Of a stretch of DNA of 64,000 nt, positions 35,545 to 45,026 are shown piece by piece. Position 1 is the first letter of the stretch. Each line of letters begins with the position of its first letter. Under the pieces are notes generated by a model that was not told where the DNA came from, did not search any database, and was given only the letters and a program-made list of their open reading frames with translations. The DNA is from Bacteroidetes bacterium UBA6221 (GTDB taxonomy: Bacteria > Bacteroidota > Bacteroidia > Chitinophagales > Chitinophagaceae): assembly GCA_002421685.1 (NCBI GenBank), contig DISB01000018.1, positions 124,001-188,000 of the forward strand. The letters run 5' to 3'. Both the position numbers and the translations under genes were made by a program.

Positions 35545-36095
35545 CTTTTGGGTGCGGCCTGCGCGCCTTCCTGCCAGGTGGGTTTGAAGTTTTTGCTGTA
35601 TTCGTCAAACTTCACCGTTTTGTATTTTCCTTCTGCCAGGTATTTTAATATCATTTCCATCTGCGGCACGGGTTGGTAGCCGGCTATAGGAGAATGGTTC
35701 TGGAAATTTTCTTCCATAAATACGAAGGTAGGGTAAGACATCTGCCCGTTCATGAGTTGCGCTGCCAGGGTCCCGGCGTCGTATTTCTTACCAAGAAACA
35801 TAATCTCTTCCTTTCCCTCTGCATTGAACTTAACCGCGTAAAAATGTTCATTCATATACTTGATGACATCAGGGTGGCTGAAAGTTTTTTTGTCCATCAC
35901 TTTACACCATCCGCACCAGTCGGTATATACATCTACCCATACTTTTTTGGGCTGTTTTTTCATGGCTACCTGCACTTCGTCCCATGTCATCCAGTTGATG
36001 CCACCTTTGCTTTTCTCACCTGCAAAAGCAGTGCCCGCAAAGAATATGATGGCTAATAAAATCGTCGTTACCTGTTTCATGTTCATAATTTTCAA
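35541..36095 (-). CDS. Exported thioredoxin-like protein
   Basis: 184 residues: signal peptide (MKQVTTILLAIIFFAGTAFA; this start at 36080 is likeliest, with an in-frame ATG at 36095), then a thioredoxin fold of the DUF255/thioredoxin_7 type with CGWC in VDVYTDWCGWCKVMDKKTF and a cis-Pro segment SYPTFVFMEE. It probably acts as a periplasmic thiol reductase. Its 3' end overlaps nth's stop codon. Confidence 0.88.
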   Translation of the reverse strand: MKIMNMKQVTTILLAIIFFAGTAFAGEKSKGGINWMTWDEVQVAMKKQPKKVWVDVYTDWCGWCKVMDKKTFSHPDVIKYMNEHFYAVKFNAEGKEEIMFLGKKYDAGTLAAQLMNGQMSYPTFVFMEENFQNHSPIAGYQPVPQMEMILKYLAEGKYKTVKFDEYSKNFKPTWQEGAQAAPKS

Positions 36096-36122
36096 TCATA
36101 CGAATTTACGATTATTTCCATG

Positions 36123-36130
36123 TAGCTTTG
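36123..36130 (+). promoter_or_regulatory. -7 box of the ubiX-mazG-kinase operon
   Basis: TAGCTTTG, 33 bases before the ubiX start codon. Confidence 0.55.
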
Positions 36131-36163
36131 TTAAAGACTTGTGATAATTATTAATGTTAATAT

Positions 36164-36721
36164 ATGAAGGTTGCTGTTGCTGTAACGGGGGCCAGTGGGG
36201 CTATATATGCTAAAGTGCTGCTGGACAAGCTGCATGCTCTGGGTGAGCAATTGACCGAGGTAAGCGTGGTGTGGACGGATAATGCCTATACCGTATGGCA
36301 GTACGAGCTGGGAAACGAAAAATATAAGGAATATCCTTTTAAGGTTTGGAGCAAGAGCGATTTTATGGCGCCTTTCGCATCGGGTAGCTCCAGTTACGAG
36401 GCGCTTATAATCTGCCCCTGCAGTATGGGTACGGTAGGGAGGATAGCCTCGGGCATCAGCAACGACCTGATAACCCGCGCTGCCGACGTGATGCTGAAAG
36501 AACGCAGGAAACTGATATGCGTAGTGCGCGAAACTCCTTATAATTTGATACAACTGAGGAATATGACCGCTATTACCGAAGCCGGGGGTATCGTCTGCCC
36601 GGCTACGCCATCTTTTTACAGCAATCCACAAACAATAGAAGATGTGGCCTATACGGTAGTGTACAGGGTACTGAAATTGACCGGACTAAATATAGACGGA
36701 TATAAATGGCAGGAAAAATAA
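36164..36721 (+). CDS. ubiX: UbiX family flavin prenyltransferase
   Basis: Makes prenylated FMN, the cofactor of UbiD-type decarboxylases. The 185 residues start with the flavin-binding MKVAVAVTGASGAIYAKVLL and include SYEALIICPCSMGTVGRIASGISNDLITRAADVMLKERRKLI, the family core. ubiD is not in the window. First gene of an operon with mazG and a histidine kinase; mazG overlaps its end by 16 bases. Confidence 0.94.
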   Translation: MKVAVAVTGASGAIYAKVLLDKLHALGEQLTEVSVVWTDNAYTVWQYELGNEKYKEYPFKVWSKSDFMAPFASGSSSYEALIICPCSMGTVGRIASGISNDLITRAADVMLKERRKLICVVRETPYNLIQLRNMTAITEAGGIVCPATPSFYSNPQTIEDVAYTVVYRVLKLTGLNIDGYKWQEK

Positions 36722-37491
36722 CAGGAATGGAATACGCAAAATCGCTGGAAAGGCTGCGAAAGATAATGGACGACCTGAGGGAGCAATGCCCCTGGGATAG
36801 AAAACAGACAGCGCAAACCTTAAGGATTCAAACTATAGAAGAAACCTACGAGCTGGCCGACGCGATAACAGAAGAAGACTGGCAGGGGATAAAAGAAGAA
36901 TTGGGCGACCTGCTGCTGCATATAGTTTTTTACAGCAAGATAGGCGCTGAAAAAAAACTGTTTACACTGGACGATGTAATAGAAGGCGTATGCAATAAGT
37001 TGGTAAACCGCCATCCACATATATACGGCCATGTGCAGGTAACCGACGCACAGCAGGTAGAGCAGAACTGGGAACAATTGAAACTAAAGGAAGGCAAGAA
37101 ATCTATTTTGAGCGGTGTGCCGCAATCTTTGCCGGCAGTGGTGAAAGCACTACGCCTGCAGGGTAAGACAAAGCAAGTGGGCTTTGAATGGGATAGCGTA
37201 GAACAGGTGAAGGAGAAAGTGGACGAAGAAATACAGGAACTGTACGAAGCAGTGGAACACGGGGAGGCTGAGAAAATTGAAGAAGAATTTGGCGATGTGT
37301 TGTTCGCACTGGTCAACTATGCGCGGTTTGTGAACGTGGACCCCGAGCAGGCGCTTGAAAAAACGAATAAGAAATTCATGCGCCGTTTTCAGTATATTGA
37401 ACAGAGCGCGGCACAACACAATAAGGCATTGAAGGATATGACGCTTGAAGAAATGGACGCTTTGTGGAACCGGGCAAAAGAAATGGAATAA
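36706..37491 (+). CDS. mazG: Nucleoside triphosphate pyrophosphohydrolase MazG
   Basis: Hydrolyses (d)NTPs to monophosphates, limiting mutagenic or aberrant nucleotides. 261 residues with two MazG domains: CPWDRKQTAQTLRIQTIEETYELADAI and EELGDLLLHIVFYSKIGAE in the first, and VDEEIQELYEAVEHGEAEKIEEEFGDVLFALVNYARF in the second. The start at 36706 gives a small overlap with ubiX; an in-frame ATG at 36727 would remove it. It is seven bases upstream of the kinase gene. Confidence 0.95.
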   Translation: MAGKITGMEYAKSLERLRKIMDDLREQCPWDRKQTAQTLRIQTIEETYELADAITEEDWQGIKEELGDLLLHIVFYSKIGAEKKLFTLDDVIEGVCNKLVNRHPHIYGHVQVTDAQQVEQNWEQLKLKEGKKSILSGVPQSLPAVVKALRLQGKTKQVGFEWDSVEQVKEKVDEEIQELYEAVEHGEAEKIEEEFGDVLFALVNYARFVNVDPEQALEKTNKKFMRRFQYIEQSAAQHNKALKDMTLEEMDALWNRAKEME

Positions 37492-37498
37492 TAACTGA

Positions 37499-40400
37499 GT
37501 GTTCAAACGCTATCCATATAAAGGTTGGCTGTTACTGGCCCTGTTGCTGTGGGGGCTGGCTGTAGTCCGCTATTACCAGGCGCGACGGTCTGTATCGCCG
37601 CAGAGCATGGCCGGCACTATAGCGCGCGACCTGCAAAAAAAAGAAAATGCCTTCGCCCAAATTATCGATGACAGGGAGCTTATCAACCGCGTTTTTTCAG
37701 GCTCGCTTTCGGGCGATGATGTAGAGCGACTGGCCAGCCTGCCCTTTGGACTTTACGCTTACAGGAATGATACCATCATATTCTGGAACACCAATAAAAT
37801 GCTTGCGGATTGCGAGCCGCCTACGCCGCCTATTGGCGAAGAAGGCCTGTTTTACAACGAAAGAGGGAAATTCGTAAAATCCTGTATTGAACCCGATACT
37901 GCCAAGCCGCAAGAAAAGGTCGTGGTACTTTACCCCATTGTTATTACTTATCCTTTTGAGAATACTTACCTGCATTCATCATTCGAGGCTGCACCTTATA
38001 TACCCCTCAACACTACTGTCTCTCCAAGGAAGACCGCAGGCAGCTATCCAATTGTAAACAATGAGGGCAAAACTGTTTTCCATGTTGCGTTCAATCCCGA
38101 CACGCTTCCTGAATGGCCGCCGGGTGCGGTGCTCATCACCGTAATATTACTGGCCTTACTGTTCACGGTATTCTGGTTGCAATTGATCACTACTCATTAT
38201 GTCCGCACCAGGTCTTTCCTGAGCGGACTCTTATTGCTGACCTGCATCCTGGGCGCATTCAGGGTGCTTACATACTGGCTGGGCATGCCCTTCAATATGG
38301 AGGCCCTGCCCCTGTTCAGGCCGCAGCTATATGCCAGCAGCACCCTGCACGATTCGCTGGGACAATTATTGCTCAACTCATTACTGTTCCTTTGGCTGGT
38401 GGTATTTATTGTCCGTCATTCCCGGCACGACGCATTAAAGGCCATACGGTTGCCCCAGGCAATAAAAATAATACTGGCGATACTAACGATAGTGGGATTT
38501 ATGCTGTATTCTTTTGCATACATCAATATTGTCAGTTCACTCATCACCGATTCTAATATTTCGTTCGACGTCAGCCATTTTTATACTATTTCCTCTTATA
38601 CTATCACCGGGTTGTTTATAGTAGGCATTATTACCGCGGCGTCATTTATGGTGGGCTACCTGCTGAGCATACAGTTGTGCTTACTGGTGGAGAACAAGTG
38701 GTTAAAATACGGTATGATGGCTGTCATTGGCGCTGCCATGCTTACGCTCAGCGACACGGTAACTCCTTCCATTATTTCATTCGCATTGTTGCTTTGGCTG
38801 GTTTTGTTCATGATGCTGCTGGATGTAAGGCGATTGGCGCCTACAGCGGACCTTTTTTCGCCACAGATGATCTTCTGGAGTGCCTTTGTATTTGCTTTTG
38901 CTACCGGGGTGCTTCAGTATTTCAATTACGTGAAGGAGCGTGAGGCAAGGCTGGCATTCGCCGAAAAGACATTGCAACAACGGGACAATGTCACTGAATT
39001 CACTTTCCGGGCCATTGCTGAGAATATCGCCGAAGACCCGGTATTGAGGACCTTTATCATTCACCCGGATAAGACGGGCAAAAAAGAAATAGACGAGCGT
39101 TTTGATGCACTGTACTTAGGCGGGCATATGAACCGGTACCAGTCGAAGCTATTGATATTTGATAAGCAGGGCCGCAGCCTGTTGAACAATGATACGCTTA
39201 GCTACAATACGCTGATAAAAGATGTGCGTGAAAGCGAGCCAACGCTCACGCGTTTTCTTTATTACCGGGAGAATGCGCAGGATGGCCGTTATTACCTGGC
39301 ACAAATACCTGTGAGGGCCGGCGATTCTGAAGATGCGGAAGTATTGGGTTATGTGTTTATTGACATGGCTGTAAAAGAATCAACCGGGCAAACGGTATAC
39401 CCGGAGCTGCTACAACCCGGCACGGTGGTGGGCAACCGCAACGAAGAGGGCTATTCGTATGCCGTGTATGTAAACAACAGGCTGCTGACACAAACCAGTG
39501 ACTATAATTTCCCGGTGTACCTGACAGATACCGTTGCGGGAGATTATAAGTTTATTGAATACCCCGGCTCTTCGGAATTGCAGTACAGGCAAGGTGAAAA
39601 GATGGTTTTCGTGATACGTTACCACAAGCTTTGGCTGGAGAGCATCACACTATTCTCTTACCTGTTCGGCCTGCAAATGATATTGTCGCTGATATCTGTA
39701 TTCTATCGCATATACCTCTTGTATATCCTCAGGAGCGGCAAACAGGAAAAGCTGGTGAATTTTACACTGCGGCGGCGAATACATATTTCCTTCCTGGGTA
39801 TTGTGTTTGTGTCCTTTATCATCATCGGCCTGATAACCATATTGTTCTTTACTGTGCAGTATAAGCAGAACAGCAGGCGCAAGCAACAACTGGTGATGCA
39901 ACTGGTGGAACGCGCCACCCTGCAATACCTGAAAGATAACCACGCCGACAATGGCAACAACGAATATAACAGGCTGGTGGCGTCTACTGCCTTCCGGTAT
40001 TTCATTACCGGGCTTTCCAATGCCCAAAAGATAGACATTAACGTGTACCATGCCAGTGGCGTATTAAACGTTACGTCGCAGGAGGACATTTATGACCGTG
40101 GCCTTTTTGCACGTATTATTCCGCCCGATGCCTATTATGAACTCAGCGTAAGGGGACACCAGTTTTTGATACAGGACGAACAAATCGGCAAGTTGTCATA
40201 CGTATCGTGTTACAAGCCCATCCGTAATAAAGAAGGGCTTACCTTAGGTTATATCAACGTTCCGTTTTTCTCTTCTGAAAAAGAACTGAACTTCCAGATA
40301 TCGAGCATATTGGTAGGGCTTATCAATCTCTATGCCTTTGTGTTCCTGTTCTCGGGAGTATTGACCGTGTTCATTACACGCTGGATCACCAAGTCGCTGA

Positions 40401-41233
40401 GCATTGTTATAAAGAGCTTCAGCCGCTTCAGCCTGAGCAAGAACGAACCTGTAAGCTGGCCCTACGACGACGAGATAGGCCTGCTGGTGAATGAGTATAA
40501 CAAGATGGTGAAGAAAGCGGAAGAAAACGCCAGGTTGCTGGCGCAGAGCGAACGTGAGGGCGCCTGGCGGGAGATGGCGCAGCAGGTAGCGCATGAGATA
40601 AAAAATCCGCTCACACCTATGAAGCTGAATATACAATACCTGCAGCAGGCCCTGGCTAATAATTATCCCAATGTAAATGAACTGGCAACGAAGGTGTCAG
40701 AATCGCTGATAGAGCAGATCAACAACCTCTCGTACATAGCTTCGGAGTTTTCTGATTTTGCGAAGATGCCTGAAGCACGCCCGGAAAAATTTGACCTGAA
40801 TGAATTGCTGCAACGCACCGTTGACCTGTACAAAAACCAAAGCGAAGTAACCGTACATTTTACGCCATACGAGGGTAACCTGTATGTATATACAGACAAA
40901 AGCCAGCTACTGCGCGTGTGCAACAACCTGCTGGAAAACGCGGTGCAGGCCATTCCCGCAGAGCGCGAGGGACAGGTGGAAGTGACCGTGAGCAAAGAAG
41001 GTGATGACGCCTTGATAGCTTTTGCCGATAATGGCACGGGTATGGAACCGGAAGCGGTAAGTAAAATATTCCAGCCTTATTTCACCACCAAGTCATCAGG
41101 TACCGGCCTTGGCCTGGCCATGACCAAGAAGATCATTGAGTTTTGGAGAGGCGCCATCCGTTTTGAAACGACCCCGGGTAAAGGAACCACATTTTACATC
41201 ACTATTCCACTGGCAAATGGTGAAGAAGCCTGA
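37499..41233 (+). CDS. Large membrane sensor histidine kinase (NtrY-like)
   Basis: 1244-residue orphan histidine kinase beginning with GTG (37499). An N-terminal membrane helix and a periplasmic-type domain precede a cluster of helices (roughly residues 205-460), another extracytoplasmic domain and further helices. A HAMP-like linker is followed by the kinase core: REMAQQVAHEIKNPLTPMKL with the phosphoacceptor His near 1031, NNLLENAVQAIPA (N box), FADNGTGMEPEAVSKIF and GTGLGLAMTKKIIEFW. The double sensor with helix cluster is larger than most kinases. No response regulator is adjacent. Its stop abuts the murB stop. Confidence 0.9.
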   Translation: MFKRYPYKGWLLLALLLWGLAVVRYYQARRSVSPQSMAGTIARDLQKKENAFAQIIDDRELINRVFSGSLSGDDVERLASLPFGLYAYRNDTIIFWNTNKMLADCEPPTPPIGEEGLFYNERGKFVKSCIEPDTAKPQEKVVVLYPIVITYPFENTYLHSSFEAAPYIPLNTTVSPRKTAGSYPIVNNEGKTVFHVAFNPDTLPEWPPGAVLITVILLALLFTVFWLQLITTHYVRTRSFLSGLLLLTCILGAFRVLTYWLGMPFNMEALPLFRPQLYASSTLHDSLGQLLLNSLLFLWLVVFIVRHSRHDALKAIRLPQAIKIILAILTIVGFMLYSFAYINIVSSLITDSNISFDVSHFYTISSYTITGLFIVGIITAASFMVGYLLSIQLCLLVENKWLKYGMMAVIGAAMLTLSDTVTPSIISFALLLWLVLFMMLLDVRRLAPTADLFSPQMIFWSAFVFAFATGVLQYFNYVKEREARLAFAEKTLQQRDNVTEFTFRAIAENIAEDPVLRTFIIHPDKTGKKEIDERFDALYLGGHMNRYQSKLLIFDKQGRSLLNNDTLSYNTLIKDVRESEPTLTRFLYYRENAQDGRYYLAQIPVRAGDSEDAEVLGYVFIDMAVKESTGQTVYPELLQPGTVVGNRNEEGYSYAVYVNNRLLTQTSDYNFPVYLTDTVAGDYKFIEYPGSSELQYRQGEKMVFVIRYHKLWLESITLFSYLFGLQMILSLISVFYRIYLLYILRSGKQEKLVNFTLRRRIHISFLGIVFVSFIIIGLITILFFTVQYKQNSRRKQQLVMQLVERATLQYLKDNHADNGNNEYNRLVASTAFRYFITGLSNAQKIDINVYHASGVLNVTSQEDIYDRGLFARIIPPDAYYELSVRGHQFLIQDEQIGKLSYVSCYKPIRNKEGLTLGYINVPFFSSEKELNFQISSILVGLINLYAFVFLFSGVLTVFITRWITKSLSIVIKSFSRFSLSKNEPVSWPYDDEIGLLVNEYNKMVKKAEENARLLAQSEREGAWREMAQQVAHEIKNPLTPMKLNIQYLQQALANNYPNVNELATKVSESLIEQINNLSYIASEFSDFAKMPEARPEKFDLNELLQRTVDLYKNQSEVTVHFTPYEGNLYVYTDKSQLLRVCNNLLENAVQAIPAEREGQVEVTVSKEGDDALIAFADNGTGMEPEAVSKIFQPYFTTKSSGTGLGLAMTKKIIEFWRGAIRFETTPGKGTTFYITIPLANGEEA

Positions 41234-42238
41234 TCACCAGGTTTGAACCTCGCGTTCCAGTGTAATACCGAATTGCTCCTGTACCGTCTGCAACACTTTT
41301 TCAGACAATTCCCATATTTCTTTACCGGTTGCGTTGCCTTTGTTTACCAGTACCAACGCCTGCTTCTCATGCACGCCGGTATTGCCCATTGTGTAACCCT
41401 TTAACCCGCACTGCTCTATCAGCCAGCCGGCGGGAACTTTTACATGGGTTTCATTTATAGGATATGAAGGTATGCCAGGGAAGCGATTTTGCAATTCATC
41501 GTACAGTAGTTTGCTTACGGAAGGATTTTTGAAAAAACTTCCCGCATTACCTATCACTTTCGGGTCGGGTAGTTTGCTGGTGCGTATAGCAATTACAGCG
41601 TCCGCAATTGCTTTTATAGATAATTCTGTTGCTCCCATTCGTTCCAGCTCCTGGCTAATGGCGCCGTAAGAAGTATTGAATACCGGTTGTTTGTTCAGCC
41701 TGAACAACACATCAGTGATAAATACCTTTTCTTTTAACTCATGCTTGAATATGCTGTCCCTGTATCCAAAGCGACATTGCGCATTATTAAGTGTTATATA
41801 GCGCTGTTCTTCCCAGTGCCAACACGTTACTTCCTCTATTACTTCTTTCACTTCTACACCGTACGCGCCTATATTCTGCATGGGAGCTGCACCCACTGTT
41901 CCGGGAATCAGTGCCAGGTTTTCTATACCCGCCCAGCCATGACTGATAGCGTACATCACCAGTTGGTGCCACACTTCTCCTGATGCTGTTTTCAGCCATA
42001 CGTGCTGCGCATCCTCCTTTATTTTTTCGATTCCTTGCAGTTTGTTGAGTATCGTCAATCCTTCCACATCGCGGGTGAGGAGGATATTACTTCCGCCACC
42101 TATGATGTGTTTTGCTCCGGGCCACTCCGTTATTTCAGCCAGTTGTTCCCTGTTGTTAAGAACGGTGAAATGCCTGGCCCCGGCCTCTATGCCGAATGTA
42201 TTGTACGGTTTGAGTGAAATATTTTCCTGTACCTGCAT
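41234..42238 (-). CDS. murB: UDP-N-acetylenolpyruvoylglucosamine reductase
   Basis: FAD-dependent reductase of the second step to UDP-MurNAc in peptidoglycan synthesis. 334 residues from MQVQENISLKPYNTFGIEA. It shows the FAD-binding NTFGIEAGARHFTVL and GGGSNILLTRD, IPGTVGAAPMQNIGAYGVE and the catalytic Ser in NAGSFFKNP. The upstream epimerase gene is 30 bases away on the same strand, suggesting a small cell-wall operon. Its stop codon TGA abuts the kinase stop, forming TGATCA. Confidence 0.95.
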   Translation of the reverse strand: MQVQENISLKPYNTFGIEAGARHFTVLNNREQLAEITEWPGAKHIIGGGSNILLTRDVEGLTILNKLQGIEKIKEDAQHVWLKTASGEVWHQLVMYAISHGWAGIENLALIPGTVGAAPMQNIGAYGVEVKEVIEEVTCWHWEEQRYITLNNAQCRFGYRDSIFKHELKEKVFITDVLFRLNKQPVFNTSYGAISQELERMGATELSIKAIADAVIAIRTSKLPDPKVIGNAGSFFKNPSVSKLLYDELQNRFPGIPSYPINETHVKVPAGWLIEQCGLKGYTMGNTGVHEKQALVLVNKGNATGKEIWELSEKVLQTVQEQFGITLEREVQTW

Positions 42239-42268
42239 GAACAACAAAAGTAGAAATACACAGCCGAT

Positions 42269-43300
42269 TTATCGCTCAAACTTTTTACCCAGGAAGCGCA
42301 CACCCAGACCCGGTTCGCCGCTCACAGTTATTACCCCGTTGTTGTATTGCAGGCCGGTGGCAATATCTTCTTTTAACAGGAGCGGGCCGTCTGCGTCAAC
42401 CTCATCCAGCAGGGGCAGCAGGTGCGCGATGGCAGCACTGCCGATGGTAGATTCGCACATGGCACCTATCATGGTTTTCAGTCCGAGTTGTCTGGCTTCT
42501 TCTATCATGCGCAGTGCAGGCGTGATACCCCCGCACTTGGTCAGTTTGATATTCACGCCATGAAATCCCTCAGCGCATTTGCGAACATCCTGTTCTTCCA
42601 CACAGCTCTCATCGGCAAACAGCGGGATGGCGGATAAAGCTTTCAATTCCTTCTGCGCTTCCACTTCTCTGCGATGCAAAGGCTGCTCCACCATATCCAC
42701 ACCCAGCTTTACCAGCTCGGGTATTATTTTTTTAGCATCTTCAAAGGCCCAGCCTTCGTTGGCGTCAACTCTTATTGCTGCATTGGTGTTGTTCCTGATG
42801 GCACGCACCATATCGATATCATCGGGGCTACCCATCTTCACTTTATACAACGGCCATGGATTTTCTTTAAGCTTTTGCAGCATCTCGTCTATGCTGTCCA
42901 TACCGATTGTGTAGTCAGTGATGGGTGTGTTTTCCCATTGTAAGCCCAGCACTTCGTACAACGGTTTGCCGCGTGTTTTTGCAAACAGGTCCCATGCAGC
43001 TATGTCCAGCGCGGCCATCAGGAAATTCTGCTCCGGCATCAGGTGGTGCAGATAATGCCAGAAGCGCTCAGGATTGGTCATAGCATAGCGCTCTATCGCC
43101 TGCTTTTTCGCCTCCAGCTCCTTTATCATACTTTCCAGCGTAACGTTGTAGTATGATATGGCGCCCACCTCGCCCAGGCCAAACAAGCCCCGCGTGGCCA
43201 AAACCACTACCAAAACGGGCTGATGCGTCTTGGTGCCCTTATATGTAGTAAATGGGTATTTGAAAGCCAATTCGAACGGATAATACTTTACCTGCAACAT
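42269..43300 (-). CDS. Dipeptide epimerase (L-Ala-D/L-Glu epimerase)
   Basis: Enolase-superfamily enzyme interconverting the Glu stereochemistry of Ala-Glu peptides from recycled murein. 343 residues. The acid-base lysines are in YKVKMG and NIKLTKCGG, and metal ligands in RVDANEGW, EQPL and ADES. Position before murB agrees with peptidoglycan metabolism. The substrate assignment rests on family and neighbour; other dipeptides are possible. Confidence 0.87.
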   Translation of the reverse strand: MLQVKYYPFELAFKYPFTTYKGTKTHQPVLVVVLATRGLFGLGEVGAISYYNVTLESMIKELEAKKQAIERYAMTNPERFWHYLHHLMPEQNFLMAALDIAAWDLFAKTRGKPLYEVLGLQWENTPITDYTIGMDSIDEMLQKLKENPWPLYKVKMGSPDDIDMVRAIRNNTNAAIRVDANEGWAFEDAKKIIPELVKLGVDMVEQPLHRREVEAQKELKALSAIPLFADESCVEEQDVRKCAEGFHGVNIKLTKCGGITPALRMIEEARQLGLKTMIGAMCESTIGSAAIAHLLPLLDEVDADGPLLLKEDIATGLQYNNGVITVSGEPGLGVRFLGKKFER

Positions 43301-43316
43301 TCCCTGAAATTGAAGC

Positions 43317-43324
43317 TATTTTTG
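43317..43324 (+). promoter_or_regulatory. -7 box of the GT39 gene
   Basis: TATTTTTG, 18 bases before the start codon at 43343, in the short gap between the divergent epimerase and this gene. Confidence 0.5.
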
Positions 43325-43342
43325 CGGCTGGAAAATCAGCTT

Positions 43343-44983
43343 ATGCCAAAAATACCAACCTGGGTTTTTATTCTGTTGGCAATATTACATATATCTGCGG
43401 TAAGGGTGGGTGTTATGGATATTGATGCATCGCAATATGCGGAAATAAGCCGCGAAATGCTGGAAAGCGATAACTGGCTGCACCTGTACGACCGTGGGGC
43501 GGAATATCTTGACAAGCCGCCCTTCCTGTTCTGGATAAGCGCCCTGGGCATGAAGATATTTGGGATGGGCAATTTCGGTTTCAAGTTACCATCTATCTTA
43601 TTCGCGCTGTTTGCTATCTACGCTACATACCGGCTGGCGAGGTTACTGTACGGAGAGGCAACGGGCCGAATGGCGGCCTTGATATTCGGCACCTGCCAGG
43701 GCATGTTCCTGATGACCAACGATATACGTACCGATACGGTGCTGATGACTTGGGTAATAACTGCTGTATGGCTGATAAAGGAATGGGATGTAAACCGCAA
43801 ACTGTATTACTTGTTATTAGGTTGTGGTGCTATTGCCTTCGGCATGATGAGTAAGGGGCCCATAGCCTTGCTGGTACCCATATTCTGTTTTGGCAGCGAT
43901 TGGGCATTAAAGCGAGAATGGAAAAAGTTCTTTCGGTGGCAATACCTGTTGGGCATATTGGTAATAGCAATACTACTGATACCGATGAGTATCGGGCTGT
44001 ACCAGCAGTTTGATATGCATCCTGAAAAGACCGTGAATGGCCTGAAAAATGTATCAGGGTTGCGATTCTTCTACTGGTCGCAAAGCTTTGGTCGTATTAC
44101 AGGCGAAAGCCCCTGGGACAATGGGGCGGGGCTTGACTTCCTGTTCACCAATATGCTTTGGTCTTTCCTGCCCTGGATATTCCTGTTTATTCCTGCTTTA
44201 GTAATGAACATCAGGCGGTTAATAAAACGAAAGTTCCGCCTGCAGCCGGAACAGGAGTGGATAACCACCGGCGGTTTCATCCTTGCATACCTGGCATTGG
44301 GTTCGTCGCGCTACCAGTTGCCGCATTACATCTTTGTCGTATTCCCGCTGGCGGCCATTATGGTTGCGGCTTTGCTGAAAGATATTTTTGATGGCAAATA
44401 TCCGCGGTTAGCCCGGGTGTTCGAGCCGTTGCAGGGAGTGTTATCCTTCTTATTGCTCGGGGTAACCCTGCTTATAGTGGCTTATGTATTTCCGGGTGGC
44501 CCATTCTGGATTGGCTTATGGTGTATAGCGTTTATAATACTGCTGGATGTGGCTGCGAGAAAAAAGATACAGCCGAAAATGTTCTGGCTGAGTGTAACCG
44601 CTATTATGCTCAGCAATTTTTTCCTGACACACCACTTTTATTGCCGGCTTATGGATTACCAGTTGGGCAACCAGATGGCAAAGTATATAGAACGGAACAA
44701 GATACCTGCCGGGGATATTATTCAATACAGGATGCAGGACCCTTTGAATGCATTTCATTTCTATGCGGAAGCGGTTATTTCCAAAGACAGCTTTGCAATC
44801 GATTCGGGTAAATATGTGCTCACCCAGGATGCGGGAATGAAATCGCTACAGCAAAAAGGAATTAAGGGGGAAATGATTAAGGCCGGAAAGTGTTTCCGTA
44901 TCAGTGAACTGCGCGCCGGTTTTTTGAATCCGAAAACAAGGGAGGAAAGTTTGCAGAATTATTACTTCCTGCGTATAAAATAA
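43343..44983 (+). CDS. Glycosyltransferase family 39 membrane protein
   Basis: 546-residue multi-helix membrane protein of the ArnT/PMT type, which moves a sugar from a polyprenyl carrier onto lipid A or protein. The start MPKIPTWVFILLAILHI is used; the upstream ATG (43223) lies in the epimerase region. Motifs are VMDIDASQYAEISREMLESDNW and DKPPFLFWISALGMKIFG (acidic first loop), RLLYGEATGRMAALIFGT and a SSRYQLPHYIFVVFPLAAI segment. The acceptor is unknown. A stem-loop follows. Confidence 0.9.
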   Translation: MPKIPTWVFILLAILHISAVRVGVMDIDASQYAEISREMLESDNWLHLYDRGAEYLDKPPFLFWISALGMKIFGMGNFGFKLPSILFALFAIYATYRLARLLYGEATGRMAALIFGTCQGMFLMTNDIRTDTVLMTWVITAVWLIKEWDVNRKLYYLLLGCGAIAFGMMSKGPIALLVPIFCFGSDWALKREWKKFFRWQYLLGILVIAILLIPMSIGLYQQFDMHPEKTVNGLKNVSGLRFFYWSQSFGRITGESPWDNGAGLDFLFTNMLWSFLPWIFLFIPALVMNIRRLIKRKFRLQPEQEWITTGGFILAYLALGSSRYQLPHYIFVVFPLAAIMVAALLKDIFDGKYPRLARVFEPLQGVLSFLLLGVTLLIVAYVFPGGPFWIGLWCIAFIILLDVAARKKIQPKMFWLSVTAIMLSNFFLTHHFYCRLMDYQLGNQMAKYIERNKIPAGDIIQYRMQDPLNAFHFYAEAVISKDSFAIDSGKYVLTQDAGMKSLQQKGIKGEMIKAGKCFRISELRAGFLNPKTREESLQNYYFLRIK

Positions 44984-45010
44984 TAGCGGGACATGAGCCC
45001 CGCTACTATT
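44984..45010. terminator. Bidirectional stem-loop between convergent genes
   Basis: Stem TAGCGGG (44984-44990) pairs with CCCGCTA (44999-45005), with A/T-rich flanks. T runs are weak, so termination is likely but not strong. Confidence 0.55.
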
Positions 45011-45026
45011 CCCTTTGTTTACTATC

